Part shown: piece after piece, positions 8,423 to 17,049 of the stretch
Numbering within the stretch: position 1 is the first letter of the stretch
How the letters are laid out: every line of letters begins with the position of its first letter
From: Luteococcus sp038433135
GTDB taxonomy: Bacteria > Actinomycetota > Actinomycetes > Propionibacteriales > Propionibacteriaceae
Direction: 5' to 3'
Assembly (NCBI RefSeq): GCF_038433135.1
Contig: NZ_JBCDMV010000009.1
Span: forward strand, 1 to 64,000
DNA: 64,000 nt
The notes under the pieces: model-generated
What the model was told of the DNA's origin: nothing
The model's database searches: none
What the model saw: only the letters and a program-made list of their open reading frames with translations
Position numbers and translations under genes: made by a program

Positions 8423-8908
8423 GTGGCCGCCACCGGAACACCCGCCACCAAGGCACTGGACCGCGCGAAGGTGCCGCACACCCTGCTGCCCTATGACCAT
8501 GACCCGGCCAATACTCACTTCGGTGAGGAGGCGGTGCGCGCCCTGGGCCAGGATCCGGCCCAGGTCTTCAAGACCCTGGTGGTGAGCTGCACCGGCGGGC
8601 CCGCACCGCTGGTGGTGGCGGTGGTGCCGGTGGCCCAACAGCTGGACCTCAAGGCGCTGGCGGCCGCTGCTGGCGCGAAGAAGGCCGCTCTGGCGGAGCA
8701 TTCGTTGGCGGAGCGGACGACGGGCTACATCGTCGGCGGCATCTCCCCGCTGGGGCAGAAGAAGACCCTGCCCACCTTCATCGACTCCTCCGCGCAAGCC
8801 TTCGGCACCATGATGGTCTCGGCCGGCAGGCGCGGCCTTCAGGTGGAACTCTCCCCCGCAGACCTTGCCCTGATCACCCGCGCCAGCTTCGCCACGATCG
8901 CCCGCTGA
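8423..8908 (+). CDS. ybaK: Cys-tRNA(Pro)/Cys-tRNA(Cys) deacylase YbaK
   Basis: This 161-residue protein of the YbaK/EbsC family is a free-standing editing domain that hydrolyses mischarged Cys-tRNA(Pro). Visible family features are THFGEEAVRALGQDPAQVFKTL near the N-terminus, with the conserved Lys of VFKTL, and the glycine-rich GYIVGGISPLGQKK. The GTG at 8423 starts the homologous region and follows the DUF554 stop by 15 nt, so the two genes may share a transcript. Confidence 0.92.
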   Translation: MAATGTPATKALDRAKVPHTLLPYDHDPANTHFGEEAVRALGQDPAQVFKTLVVSCTGGPAPLVVAVVPVAQQLDLKALAAAAGAKKAALAEHSLAERTTGYIVGGISPLGQKKTLPTFIDSSAQAFGTMMVSAGRRGLQVELSPADLALITRASFATIAR

Positions 8909-8964
8909 CCCGTCGCAGGCCAACGGCTTGCGCACCCCGACGCACCGCCCGACAGGCTGGTCAA

Positions 8965-8970
8965 TAGGGT
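8965..8970 (+). promoter_or_regulatory. Possible -10 of bluB-cobT, overlapping a Shine-Dalgarno-like run
   Basis: TAGGGT lies 7 nt before the ATG at 8978. The same stretch (AGGGTGGGG) could also work as a Shine-Dalgarno, so whether the message is leaderless is undecided. The gap to ybaK is only 69 nt and holds no room for a cobalamin riboswitch. Confidence 0.35.
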
Positions 8971-8977
8971 GGGGAGC

Positions 8978-10714
8978 ATGGCCCAGAGCACTCCCTTCCC
9001 CCGCCCGGTTCCCGTGATCGGGGACACCTCCGCCGCGCACGAGCGTGCCGACGATCCGGCGGGCTGGGCCTTCGACGAGCAGACCATCGATGCGCTGGAC
9101 AGGGTGCTCAGCTCGCGGCGGGACATCCGTCGGTTCCGGCCGGATCCGGTGCCGCCCGAACTGGTGGACAAGCTGATCGCCGCCGGCCATGCCGGCCCGT
9201 CGGTGGGCCATTCGCAGCCGTGGCGGTTCATCGTCGTCCAGGACCCGCAGTTGCGGGACCAGGCCGCGGCGATGGCCGACAGGTCGCGGCTGTGGCAGGC
9301 CGCCAAGCTCGCCCCGCAACGCGGCCAGCAGCTTCTGGACCTCAAGCTGGAGGGGCTGCGGGAGGCACCACTGGGTCTGGTGGTGGCCTGTGACCGGCGC
9401 ACCCCGGCGATCGGCGTACTGGGCCGGGCCACCTTCACCGACGCCGACATGTGGAGCTGCGCCGCCGCGATCGAGAACATCTGGCTCACCGCCCGCGCCC
9501 ACGGTCTGGGCATGGGGTGGGTCACCCTCTTCCAGCCGCAGGAACTGGCAGACCTGCTCGGCCTGCCCGAGGGCGTCGAGACCCTCGGCTGGCTCTGTCT
9601 GGGCTGGCCCGACGAGCGTCCGCCCTCGCCCGGGCTGGAGCGGCTCGCCTGGTCACAGAAGATGCCGCTGGACGACGTGATCCTGCACGACCACTGGCCC
9701 ACCGACGACCTCCCGACACCGGCCAACCACCTGCGCGCGCCGGACCAGACCCGTATGGTGCACGCAACCGACACCGCGGACGACCTGCTGACCACGCCCG
9801 GCTCGCTAGGCGTGCTGGATCGTGCCCTGAACCGGGTGGAGGCGGTGCGGCCGCAGGGCATCGATGGCGGCTGCCTGGTGCTGGCCGGCGCGGACCACCC
9901 GGTGACCGTGCACCGGATCAGCTCCTTCGAGCCACACGTCACCCACGACGTGCTGACCGCCAGCGTGCAGGGCGCCGGGATGGGCGTCGTCGCCGCCCAC
10001 GGCGCCGGGCTGGGCTCCATCGTCGTCGACGCCGGCGTGCTCTCCCCCGTCGCCGGTGCGCGCCAGCACCGGCCGACCGACCCCACGGGCGATCTGGTCG
10101 GCACCGACGCGCTGAGCCCGGCCGATGCCCGGACCCTCTTGGCGGCCGGTTGCACGATCGGCGCCGAGGCGGCCGCCTCGGGCCTGGTGGTGCTGGGCGA
10201 GGTCGGCATCGGCAACACCACCGTCGCCGCTGCCCTGGCCGCTGCCCTGCTCGGTCTGAACGCCGAAGAAGCGGTGGGACTGGGAACGGCCGCCGACGCC
10301 GACATGCTCACCCGCAAGCAGCACGTGGTCGATCGGGCACTGGCCCGGTGGGCGCAGGAGCCGGGCCACGAGGATCCGCTGCAGACCCTGGCTGCGCTGG
10401 GTGGCGGCGAGTTCGCGGTGCTGGCCGGTGTAGTACTCGGCGCGGCCGAGAACCAGGCCGTGGTGGTGCTGGATGGCTTGGCCACCAGCGTCGCCGCGCT
10501 GCTGGCGGTCAGGATCGAACCCGGCGTGCAGGCCTACCTGATCGGTGGCCAGCAGAGCCGCGAGCGGGCCCACGAGCAGGTGCTCACCGAGCTCGGGCTG
10601 GAGCCGCTGCTGGCGCTGCGGTTGCGCAGCGGCGAGGGCGTGGGCGGTTGCCTGGCGGCGTCGCTGCTGCTGCAGGGGCAGAACATGCGACGTCTGGTGG
10701 CCCGCACCAGGTAG
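8978..10714 (+). CDS. bluB-cobT: BluB-CobT fusion: DMB synthase and nicotinate-nucleotide:DMB phosphoribosyltransferase
   Basis: This 578-residue protein joins two steps of lower-ligand synthesis for vitamin B12. Residues 1 to about 230 form a BluB flavin-destruction domain of the nitroreductase fold, with SSRRDIRRF (45-53), SVGHSQPWRF (75-84) and GMGWVTLFQPQELADLLGLP. It makes 5,6-dimethylbenzimidazole from FMNH2 and oxygen. From about residue 260 comes CobT, which activates DMB with NaMN to alpha-ribazole phosphate, with TPGSLGVLDRALNRV, GAGMGVVAAHGAG and GEVGIGNTTVAAAL near 407. The same fusion is known from Propionibacterium freudenreichii, where it favours true B12 over pseudo-B12. The ATG at 8978 was chosen over the in-frame GTG at 8969 because of its spacing from AGGGTGGGG. 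Confidence 0.94.
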   Translation: MAQSTPFPRPVPVIGDTSAAHERADDPAGWAFDEQTIDALDRVLSSRRDIRRFRPDPVPPELVDKLIAAGHAGPSVGHSQPWRFIVVQDPQLRDQAAAMADRSRLWQAAKLAPQRGQQLLDLKLEGLREAPLGLVVACDRRTPAIGVLGRATFTDADMWSCAAAIENIWLTARAHGLGMGWVTLFQPQELADLLGLPEGVETLGWLCLGWPDERPPSPGLERLAWSQKMPLDDVILHDHWPTDDLPTPANHLRAPDQTRMVHATDTADDLLTTPGSLGVLDRALNRVEAVRPQGIDGGCLVLAGADHPVTVHRISSFEPHVTHDVLTASVQGAGMGVVAAHGAGLGSIVVDAGVLSPVAGARQHRPTDPTGDLVGTDALSPADARTLLAAGCTIGAEAAASGLVVLGEVGIGNTTVAAALAAALLGLNAEEAVGLGTAADADMLTRKQHVVDRALARWAQEPGHEDPLQTLAALGGGEFAVLAGVVLGAAENQAVVVLDGLATSVAALLAVRIEPGVQAYLIGGQQSRERAHEQVLTELGLEPLLALRLRSGEGVGGCLAASLLLQGQNMRRLVARTR

Positions 10715-10754
10715 GGCCGGACGCGAGTGGAACTGGCCGACACGCTCGGCCATC

Positions 10755-10798
10755 GTGCTTGCGACCCACGGCCACCGTGGTTGCAACCCAACGACCAC
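10755..10798. repeat. Imperfect 21/22-bp tandem direct repeat between convergent genes
   Basis: Copy 1 (10755-10775) and copy 2 (10777-10798) both read roughly GTG-TTGC-ACCCA-CCAC, with a few substitutions and one indel. A short hairpin, CCACGG/CCGTGG (10766-10780), bridges them and may end transcription of bluB-cobT. Just after it, GAGCTTGTCGAGGGG resembles the common REP-type CTTGTCGAAGG motif. Confidence 0.5.
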
Positions 10799-10820
10799 GC
10801 GGCCCGAGCTTGTCGAGGGG

Positions 10821-11558
10821 TCAGCCGGCGGGCGGCGGTACCGGTGTGCTGGGCGGCTGGTCACCCACCGGCGGCGCGGTCACGTCCTTGGTGCGAGGTC
10901 GTCGTACCCGGGGCCGGATCTGCTCGTCGACGCCCAGCGACGAGTACAGCAGGATCGGGATGGTGGCGAAGAAGGGCCAGACCAGCATCGAGGACCAGGC
11001 GTGCAACTGGAAGTCGATCGGCACCGATTCACCTGCACCGGCCTGGGCGATCCGGGTGCGGAAGTTGTGCGGCCCCATCAACATGCCGACCCACCAGCAC
11101 AGTAGGCCGCTCAGCACGGCCGATGCGAAGGCCAGCAGCGTCACGGGCCAACCGAGGCGACGGAACCAGCGCCAGGCCAGCACCCCGATCGTCGTTCCCA
11201 GGATCATGCCGAACAGGCAGAACCAGGCGTCGGTGGAGAAGACCTGGGTGAGGCCCCGTTCGGAGATGGTGGCCCGGCCGTCGGCGTCCACCTGGTACGT
11301 GGGCAGGTCCACCACCAGATGCCACAGCACCCCGGTCAGTGCGCCCACCAGCATCGTCAGCAGTACGAAGACCAGCAGGCCGCGGGTGCGGGGGCCGATC
11401 GGCAGCCGCGTCATCATCGGCAGCCGGGGCTGGGGCGCGTAGGCCTCGCCCTCCAGCAGTTCCATGTCCTCGGGGCTCGCGGCGGACGTGCCGGACGAGC
11501 CGAGCATCGGCTCGGTGTGCGTCACCAGGTCGCCTTTCTGTTCCGGATGCTGCGTCAC
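10821..11558 (-). CDS. Conserved actinobacterial membrane protein (DUF2567-like)
   Basis: This 245-residue protein has about four membrane segments, beginning with TRGLLVFVLLTMLVGALTG, and a proline-rich cytoplasmic tail (PPVGDQPPSTPVPPPAG). Layout and length resemble DUF2567-type actinobacterial proteins, but I am not certain of the family and assign no function. The GTG at 11558 comes 1 nt after the dnaE stop. An alternative GTG at 11525 has a better Shine-Dalgarno (GAAAGG, 7 nt upstream), so the first 11 residues are uncertain. It is probably co-transcribed with dnaE. Confidence 0.7.
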   Translation of the reverse strand: MTQHPEQKGDLVTHTEPMLGSSGTSAASPEDMELLEGEAYAPQPRLPMMTRLPIGPRTRGLLVFVLLTMLVGALTGVLWHLVVDLPTYQVDADGRATISERGLTQVFSTDAWFCLFGMILGTTIGVLAWRWFRRLGWPVTLLAFASAVLSGLLCWWVGMLMGPHNFRTRIAQAGAGESVPIDFQLHAWSSMLVWPFFATIPILLYSSLGVDEQIRPRVRRPRTKDVTAPPVGDQPPSTPVPPPAG

Positions 11559-11559
11559 T

Positions 11560-14500
11560 CTACCCCGCCAGGCAGGACGGCCCGAGCAGCGCCTTCAGGT
11601 CTGCCATCAGCGGTTGCGAGGCGGTGACCCGAAGCGTGTCGTCCAGTCGGAAGAGCGTGTTCTGCTGCTGGGTGAGCAGTCGCAGCCGCACCTCGGTCAT
11701 GCCCGGGTGGCTGTGCAGAACCTCGCGCAGCTGGTCCACCACCGGCGGGGTGCACCGCCCGGCGGGCAGCTGGATCACCACGGGCCCGGTGGGTCCGTCG
11801 GAGATGTCGGGGATGGAGAGTTCCTGGCAGTGGATCTCCACCGACTCCTCCTTCTCCCGGATCCGGCCCTTGACCCGCACCACCTGGTCGGTGGCCAGGT
11901 GCATCGCGATCTGCTCGTAGACCTTGGGGAAGCACATCACGTTCACCGACGCCTCCAGGTCCTCCACCGTGAGGATCGCCCAGATGGCGCCGGTCTTGGT
12001 CTGCTTGCGTTGGATCGTGGTGATCATCCCGGCGATGCTCATCATCCCCTCCTTCGGCCCGTCGGGGGCGATGAGGTTGCCGATGGAGATGTCGCGTTCG
12101 GACTCCAGGATGTGTTCCAGGCCCTGCAGCGGGTGGTCGGAGACATAGAGGCCGAGCATCTCGCGTTCGAAGGCGAGCTTGGTGCGCTTGTCCCAGTCCT
12201 CCAGTTCCGGCACCGTCTCGTGGTGCTGCTCCGCCTCCGGCTCGTCGGCGGCCAGCCCGAAGTCACCGAACAGGTCGTCCTGGCCATTGGCCTGGTTGCG
12301 CTTGAGGTCCAGCACCTGGTCGACGGCGGTCTCGAAGATGCTCATCAACGCCCGACGGGAGTGCCCGAGCGAGTCGAAGGCGCCGGCCTTGATCAGCGAT
12401 TCGATCATCCGCTTGTTGCAGACCTGCAAGGGAACCTTGTCCAGGAAGTCGTAGAAGTCGGTGAAGGCGCCCTCGCTCTGCCGGGCCTCCACGATGCCGG
12501 CCACCACGTGCTCGCCGACATTGCGGATGGCACCCAGACCGAAGCGGATGTCCTCCCCGACGGCGGTGAACTCCAGCTCGGAGGTGTTCACGTCGGGCGG
12601 CAACACCCGGATGTGCTGGGCGCGCATGTCGCCCAGGTAGAGCGCCATCTTGTCCTTGTCGTCGCCGACGCTGGTGAGCAGCGCGGCGCCGTACTCGGCC
12701 GGGTAGTTGGCCTTCAGCCAAGCCGTCCAGTAGGAGACCAGGGCGTAGCCTGCGGCGTGCGACTTGTTGAAGGCGTAGCCGGCGAAGGGCACCATCACGT
12801 CCCAGAGGGTCTGGATGGCGGCGTCGGAGTAGCCGTTGCCGCGCATCCCCTCCTGGAAGTGGTTGAATTCCTTGGCCAGGATCTCGGGCTTCTTCTTGCC
12901 CATCGCACGACGCAGCAGGTCGGCGCCACCCAGCGTGTAGCCGGCCAGGGCCCGGGCGATCGCCATGATCTGTTCCTGGTAGACGATCAGGTGGAAGGTG
13001 TCGCCGATCAGCGGATCGAGCGCCTCCTTCAGCTCCGGGTGGATCGGGACGATCTCCTGCCGGCCGTTCTTGCGCTCGGCATAGGCGATGTGGGCGTTGG
13101 CGCCCATCGGACCGGGCCGGTACAGCGCGAGCACGGCGGTGATGTCGTCGAAGCCGGTCGGGCCCATCTGGCGCAACAGGGAGCGCATCGCGCCGCCGTC
13201 GAGCTGGAAGACACCCAGCGTGTCGCCGCGGGCCAGCAGGTCATAGGTCTTCTGGTCGTCGAGTTCCAGGGTGGCGACGTCGATGTCGATGCCCTTGTTG
13301 GTCTTGATGATCTGGACGGCGTGGTCCATGATTCCCAGGTTGCGCAGGCCCAGGAAGTCCATCTTCATCAGGCCCATTTCCTCAAGCTGAGGGTAGGCAA
13401 AGCCGGCGATGATCATGCCGTCCTTGTCCCGCTTGTGCATGGGCACGACGTCCAGCAGCTTCTCGCTGGACAGGATGAAGGCGCAGGCGTGCACGCCGGT
13501 GCCGCGCATCAGGCCCTCCAGCCCGAGCCCGGTGTCGATCACCTTCTTGACGTCGGCCTGGGTGTTGTAGAGCTCCCGGATCTCCATCCCCTCGGCGTAG
13601 CGAGGGTGCTGCTCGTTGAACAGGTCCTTGAGCGGGACGCCCTTGCCCATCACGTCGGCCGGCATCGCCTTGGTGATCTTGTCGCCCAGGCCGAAGGGGT
13701 AGCCCAGGATGCGGTTGGCGTCCTTGACGGCGGCCTTCGCCTTGATGGTGCTGAAGGTGTTGACCTGGCTGGTGTACTCGTCGCCGTACTTGGTGGTGAC
13801 GTAGTCGATCACCTTGTCGCGCTTGCGGTCGTCGAAGTCCAGGTCGATGTCGGGCGGGCTGATCCGCTCGGGGTTGAGGAAGCGCTCGAAGAGCAGGCCG
13901 TGCTCCAGCGGGTCGATCTGGATGATGCCGGTGAGGTAGGCGATCATCGAGCCTGCGGCAGAGCCTCGGCCGGGGCCGACTGCGACGCCCATCTCCCGTG
14001 CCTTGTTGCAGATGTCGGAGACCACCAGGAAGTAGGAGCTGAAGCCCAGCGGCTCGATCACCGTCAGTTCGGTCTCGATCCGCTCCAGGACGTCGGGGCG
14101 ATCGGCGTCGCCGTAGCGGATCTTGACGCCCTCCTCCACCTTCTTGCGCAGCCAGGATTCCTGGGTCTCGCCCTCGGGAACGTCGAACTGCGGCATCCGG
14201 TCGACGTGCTTGAAGACGTCGGCGTAGCTCTCGATCCGCTCCGCGATCTCCAGGGTGTTGTCGCAGGAGTCGGGCAGCTCACTGAAGAGCTTGCGCATCT
14301 CCTCATTCGTCTTGATGTAGTAGCCGGAGCCGTTGAAGCGGAAGCGGTTGGGGTCATCCTTGTTGCGGCCCACGCCGACGCACAACAGGTCGTCGTGGCT
14401 GTCGGCCTGGTCCTCGGTGACGTAGTGCGAGTCATTGCTGGCCACCAGCGGGATGTTCAGCTTCTTGGCGACGCGCAACAGGTCCTCACGGACATTGCGT

Positions 14501-15117
14501 TCAATGTCGATGCCGTGGTCCATCAGCTCCAGGAAGTAGTTCTCACGCCCGAAGATCTCCTGGTAGGCGGCCGCCGCGGCCACCGCCTCGTCGAACTGCC
14601 CCAGCCGCAACCGGGTCTGCACCTCGCCGGACGGGCAGCCGGTGGTGGCGATGATCCCCTCGGAGTACTGGCTGATGATCTCCCGATCCATCCGGGGCTT
14701 CATGTAGTAGCCCTCGTAGGAGGCCAGCGAGCTGAGCCGGAAGAGGTTGCGCAGACCGGTGGCATTGGCGGCCCACATGGTCATGTGGGTGTAGCGACCA
14801 CCCCCGGAAACGTCCTTGCCGCCCTCCACCGTCGCGTCAGTGCCGTCGTGGCGGCCCTTGGCCCAGAACTCCTGCACCCGGGAGTGCCGCGACGACGGCG
14901 CCACATAGGCCTCGATCCCGATGATCGGCTTGACGTCGGGATAGTCCTTGGCGATCTTGTGGAATTCGTAGGCGCCGAACATGTTGCCGTGGTCGGTCAT
15001 CGCGATGGCCGGCATGCCCTGGCGGGCAACCTCCGCGAAGAGCTTGGAGTTCTTCGCGGCCCCGTCGAGCATCGAGTACTCGGTGTGGGTGTGCAGGTGG
15101 ACGAAGTTCTCGGCCAT
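11560..15117 (-). CDS. dnaE: DNA polymerase III alpha subunit
   Basis: This 1185-residue replicative C-family polymerase matches the usual DnaE1 length. An N-terminal PHP domain keeps the metal-site motifs HLHTHTEYSMLDGA and AMTDHGNM, so proofreading by PHP is plausible, as in other actinobacteria. The palm carries GPGRGSAAGSM and PPDIDLDFDDR near residues 418-428, with two catalytic aspartates. A helix-hairpin-helix and beta-binding region and a C-terminal OB fold (AGMITTIQRKQTKTG) follow. The ATG at 15117 matches the family N-terminus. It heads a two-gene unit with the membrane protein at 10821-11558. Confidence 0.97.
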   Translation of the reverse strand: MAENFVHLHTHTEYSMLDGAAKNSKLFAEVARQGMPAIAMTDHGNMFGAYEFHKIAKDYPDVKPIIGIEAYVAPSSRHSRVQEFWAKGRHDGTDATVEGGKDVSGGGRYTHMTMWAANATGLRNLFRLSSLASYEGYYMKPRMDREIISQYSEGIIATTGCPSGEVQTRLRLGQFDEAVAAAAAYQEIFGRENYFLELMDHGIDIERNVREDLLRVAKKLNIPLVASNDSHYVTEDQADSHDDLLCVGVGRNKDDPNRFRFNGSGYYIKTNEEMRKLFSELPDSCDNTLEIAERIESYADVFKHVDRMPQFDVPEGETQESWLRKKVEEGVKIRYGDADRPDVLERIETELTVIEPLGFSSYFLVVSDICNKAREMGVAVGPGRGSAAGSMIAYLTGIIQIDPLEHGLLFERFLNPERISPPDIDLDFDDRKRDKVIDYVTTKYGDEYTSQVNTFSTIKAKAAVKDANRILGYPFGLGDKITKAMPADVMGKGVPLKDLFNEQHPRYAEGMEIRELYNTQADVKKVIDTGLGLEGLMRGTGVHACAFILSSEKLLDVVPMHKRDKDGMIIAGFAYPQLEEMGLMKMDFLGLRNLGIMDHAVQIIKTNKGIDIDVATLELDDQKTYDLLARGDTLGVFQLDGGAMRSLLRQMGPTGFDDITAVLALYRPGPMGANAHIAYAERKNGRQEIVPIHPELKEALDPLIGDTFHLIVYQEQIMAIARALAGYTLGGADLLRRAMGKKKPEILAKEFNHFQEGMRGNGYSDAAIQTLWDVMVPFAGYAFNKSHAAGYALVSYWTAWLKANYPAEYGAALLTSVGDDKDKMALYLGDMRAQHIRVLPPDVNTSELEFTAVGEDIRFGLGAIRNVGEHVVAGIVEARQSEGAFTDFYDFLDKVPLQVCNKRMIESLIKAGAFDSLGHSRRALMSIFETAVDQVLDLKRNQANGQDDLFGDFGLAADEPEAEQHHETVPELEDWDKRTKLAFEREMLGLYVSDHPLQGLEHILESERDISIGNLIAPDGPKEGMMSIAGMITTIQRKQTKTGAIWAILTVEDLEASVNVMCFPKVYEQIAMHLATDQVVRVKGRIREKEESVEIHCQELSIPDISDGPTGPVVIQLPAGRCTPPVVDQLREVLHSHPGMTEVRLRLLTQQQNTLFRLDDTLRVTASQPLMADLKALLGPSCLAG

Positions 15118-15161
15118 GGGGTGGCTGCGCCTCTTTCCGCTGGTGCTGTCCGGGAGAAGCC

Positions 15162-15167
15162 AATCTA
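15162..15167 (-). promoter_or_regulatory. Possible -10 of dnaE
   Basis: On the minus strand TAGATT lies 44 nt before the dnaE ATG, in the 60-nt gap after the sugar permease gene. It fits the actinobacterial TAnnnT -10 well. No clear -35 is present, so the call is tentative. Confidence 0.35.
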
Positions 15168-15177
15168 CCGCGCGCGA

Positions 15178-16077
15178 TCAGCCCTTCGTCGCACCCAGGG
15201 TGAGACCCGCCACGAACTGCTTCTGCAGGACGAAGAAGACCACCAGCACCGGCAGCGCGGCGATGATCGAGCCCGCCGAGAGCAGGTTGTAGTCGGTGAA
15301 GAAGGAGCCCTTGAGGTTGTTCAACGAGCTGGTCACCGGGAACTTGTCACCGCTCTGCAGCAACACCGTCGCCCAGAAGAACTCGTTGTAGATCCACGCC
15401 ACCTGCAGGGTGCCCAGCGCGGCCAGCGGCGGGCGGCACAGCGGGATGGTCAGGCCCCAGAACTGCCGCCAGACCGACGCGCCGTCCATCTCCGCCGACT
15501 CGTAGATCTCCTTGGGCAGTGTCTTCATGTAATTGCTCAGCACGAAGGTGCAGAAACCGGTCTGGAAGGCGACATTGACCAGGATCACCCCAAGGTGCGA
15601 GTTCAGCAGGGTGCCCGACGCGGAGACCCACTCGGGCACCTCGAAGGCCCGGAACATCCGGTAGATCGGGATCAGCAGGGACTGCGGCGGCAGCAGGTTG
15701 GCCGCGACGAACAGGCTGAGCAGCGACAGGTTGAACTTGAAGCTGAACCGGGCCAGCACGAAGGCCATGCAGGAGCTGAAGGCCAGGGTGAGCAGCACCG
15801 CACTGATGGTGATGATGGCGGAGTTCACGAAGCTGTTGGAGAAGCCGCCCCGCTCCCAGGCATTGGTGTAGTTGTCCAGGGTGAAGCCGCCGAAGGACAT
15901 GTAGCCGTGGTCCATCGTGTAGCCGTAGTCCCGGAAGGAGTTGAACAGTGCCCACAGCAGGGGGAAGAGGAAGACCAGGCTGGTGGTGATCAGGAAGGCG
16001 TGCAGCGCCACCCGGCCGGCGGTCAACGGGCGGTGCCGCGAGGGCAACACCTCGGGTGTGGTGGTGGAGGTGCTCAC
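15178..16077 (-). CDS. Carbohydrate ABC transporter permease, MalG type
   Basis: This 299-residue inner-membrane permease has six predicted helices. The EAA loop that contacts the ATPase reads EMDGASVWRQFWGLTIPLCR. Together with the neighbouring MalF-type permease and the binding protein it should form a CUT1 importer. The gene order lacZ-lacI-binding protein-permeases suggests a beta-galactoside such as lactose or a galacto-oligosaccharide as substrate. The GTG start overlaps the upstream permease stop by 4 nt. No ATPase is encoded here, so a shared MsiK-type ATPase elsewhere is likely. Confidence 0.92.
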   Translation of the reverse strand: MSTSTTTPEVLPSRHRPLTAGRVALHAFLITTSLVFLFPLLWALFNSFRDYGYTMDHGYMSFGGFTLDNYTNAWERGGFSNSFVNSAIITISAVLLTLAFSSCMAFVLARFSFKFNLSLLSLFVAANLLPPQSLLIPIYRMFRAFEVPEWVSASGTLLNSHLGVILVNVAFQTGFCTFVLSNYMKTLPKEIYESAEMDGASVWRQFWGLTIPLCRPPLAALGTLQVAWIYNEFFWATVLLQSGDKFPVTSSLNNLKGSFFTDYNLLSAGSIIAALPVLVVFFVLQKQFVAGLTLGATKG

Positions 16078-17003
16078 TGGCCCTCTCCCTTCATGACGAC
16101 GCGGAGCTGGATCACGATGAAGACCGAGCTGATCAGCAGCATGATGGTGGCCAGGGCGGAGCCGAAGCCGATCCGGCTGGCCTCGCCCACCACATTGGTG
16201 GTGACCAGGGTGGAGATCAGCTCCAGGCCATTGCGGCCCCGGTTGATCACCCAGGCCAGATCGAAGGCACGCAGACCCTCGATCACGGTGATGGTGACGA
16301 CGATGATGTTGATCGGCCGCAGGGCGGGGAAGATCACGTCGCGGTAGGTCTTGAACTGGCTGGCGCCATCAATGGCGGCCGCTTCGCGCAGCGACGGATC
16401 GATCCCCTTCAGACCCGACAGGTAGAGCAGCATGATGTAGCCGACGTGCCGCCAGCCATTGGCCAGCATGGCCGCCCACAGGTTGATGTTGGAATTGCCG
16501 TACCAGTCGATCTGGGTGCCGAAGAGCCAGTTCAGGAAGCCCTGGTCCCGGCTGTACATCAGCTGCCAGATGAAGCCCACCAGCGCGGCGGACAGCACCA
16601 CCGGCAGGTAGAGCGCGGTCTGGTAGGCGCGCGAGCCGCGGATCTCCTTGTCCAGCAGGATCGCCAGGAACATGCCGAGCGGGGTGAAGACCAGGAAGAG
16701 GCCCAGCAGCCAGATCAGGTTGTGGGTGAGCGCCGGCCAGAAGGGCGGGTAGATGGTGGCCAGATCGGTGTAGTTCTTCAGGCCGACGAACTCGATCTGG
16801 TCCAGACCACCGACGCCGTCCCACTTGGTGAACGACAGCGCGACCGAGGTGAGGGCCGGGAGCCAGACGAAGACCACCACGAGCAGGACCGGGATCGTCG
16901 CCATGGCGATGATCGTGGCCTTGTCGGCGGCGCGCATCTTGCGTCGCCGACGCCTGGAGGGCGGTGCTTCGGTGGCAGTCACGGCAGGGGTGGTGACAGA
17001 CAT
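16074..17003 (-). CDS. Carbohydrate ABC transporter permease, MalF type
   Basis: This 309-residue permease has a basic cytoplasmic N-terminus (RRRRRKMRAADK) and six predicted membrane segments. Its EAA loop reads EAAAIDGASQFKTYRDVIFP. It pairs with the MalG-type permease, whose start overlaps its stop. A strong Shine-Dalgarno (GAGGAG) precedes the ATG. It follows the binding-protein gene by 46 nt within the lacZ operon, and its substrate is inferred only from that context. Confidence 0.92.
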   Translation of the reverse strand: MSVTTPAVTATEAPPSRRRRRKMRAADKATIIAMATIPVLLVVVFVWLPALTSVALSFTKWDGVGGLDQIEFVGLKNYTDLATIYPPFWPALTHNLIWLLGLFLVFTPLGMFLAILLDKEIRGSRAYQTALYLPVVLSAALVGFIWQLMYSRDQGFLNWLFGTQIDWYGNSNINLWAAMLANGWRHVGYIMLLYLSGLKGIDPSLREAAAIDGASQFKTYRDVIFPALRPINIIVVTITVIEGLRAFDLAWVINRGRNGLELISTLVTTNVVGEASRIGFGSALATIMLLISSVFIVIQLRVVMKGEGQ

Positions 17004-17049
17004 GGTTCTCCTCGGTTCGCGCCGTCGTCACTGACGCGCGGGACAGGGA

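Noticed and set aside
8909..8977. Cobalamin riboswitch before bluB-cobT
   Set aside because: Only 69 nt separate the genes, too short for a B12 riboswitch, and no B12-box-like sequence is seen.
11464..16347. Very long plus-strand open frame (over 1600 codons) opposite dnaE and the sugar permease
   Set aside because: It is an antisense shadow of high-GC coding sequence. It is rich in His, Gly, Val and Gln without any domain, and the opposite strand encodes dnaE with all its motifs.
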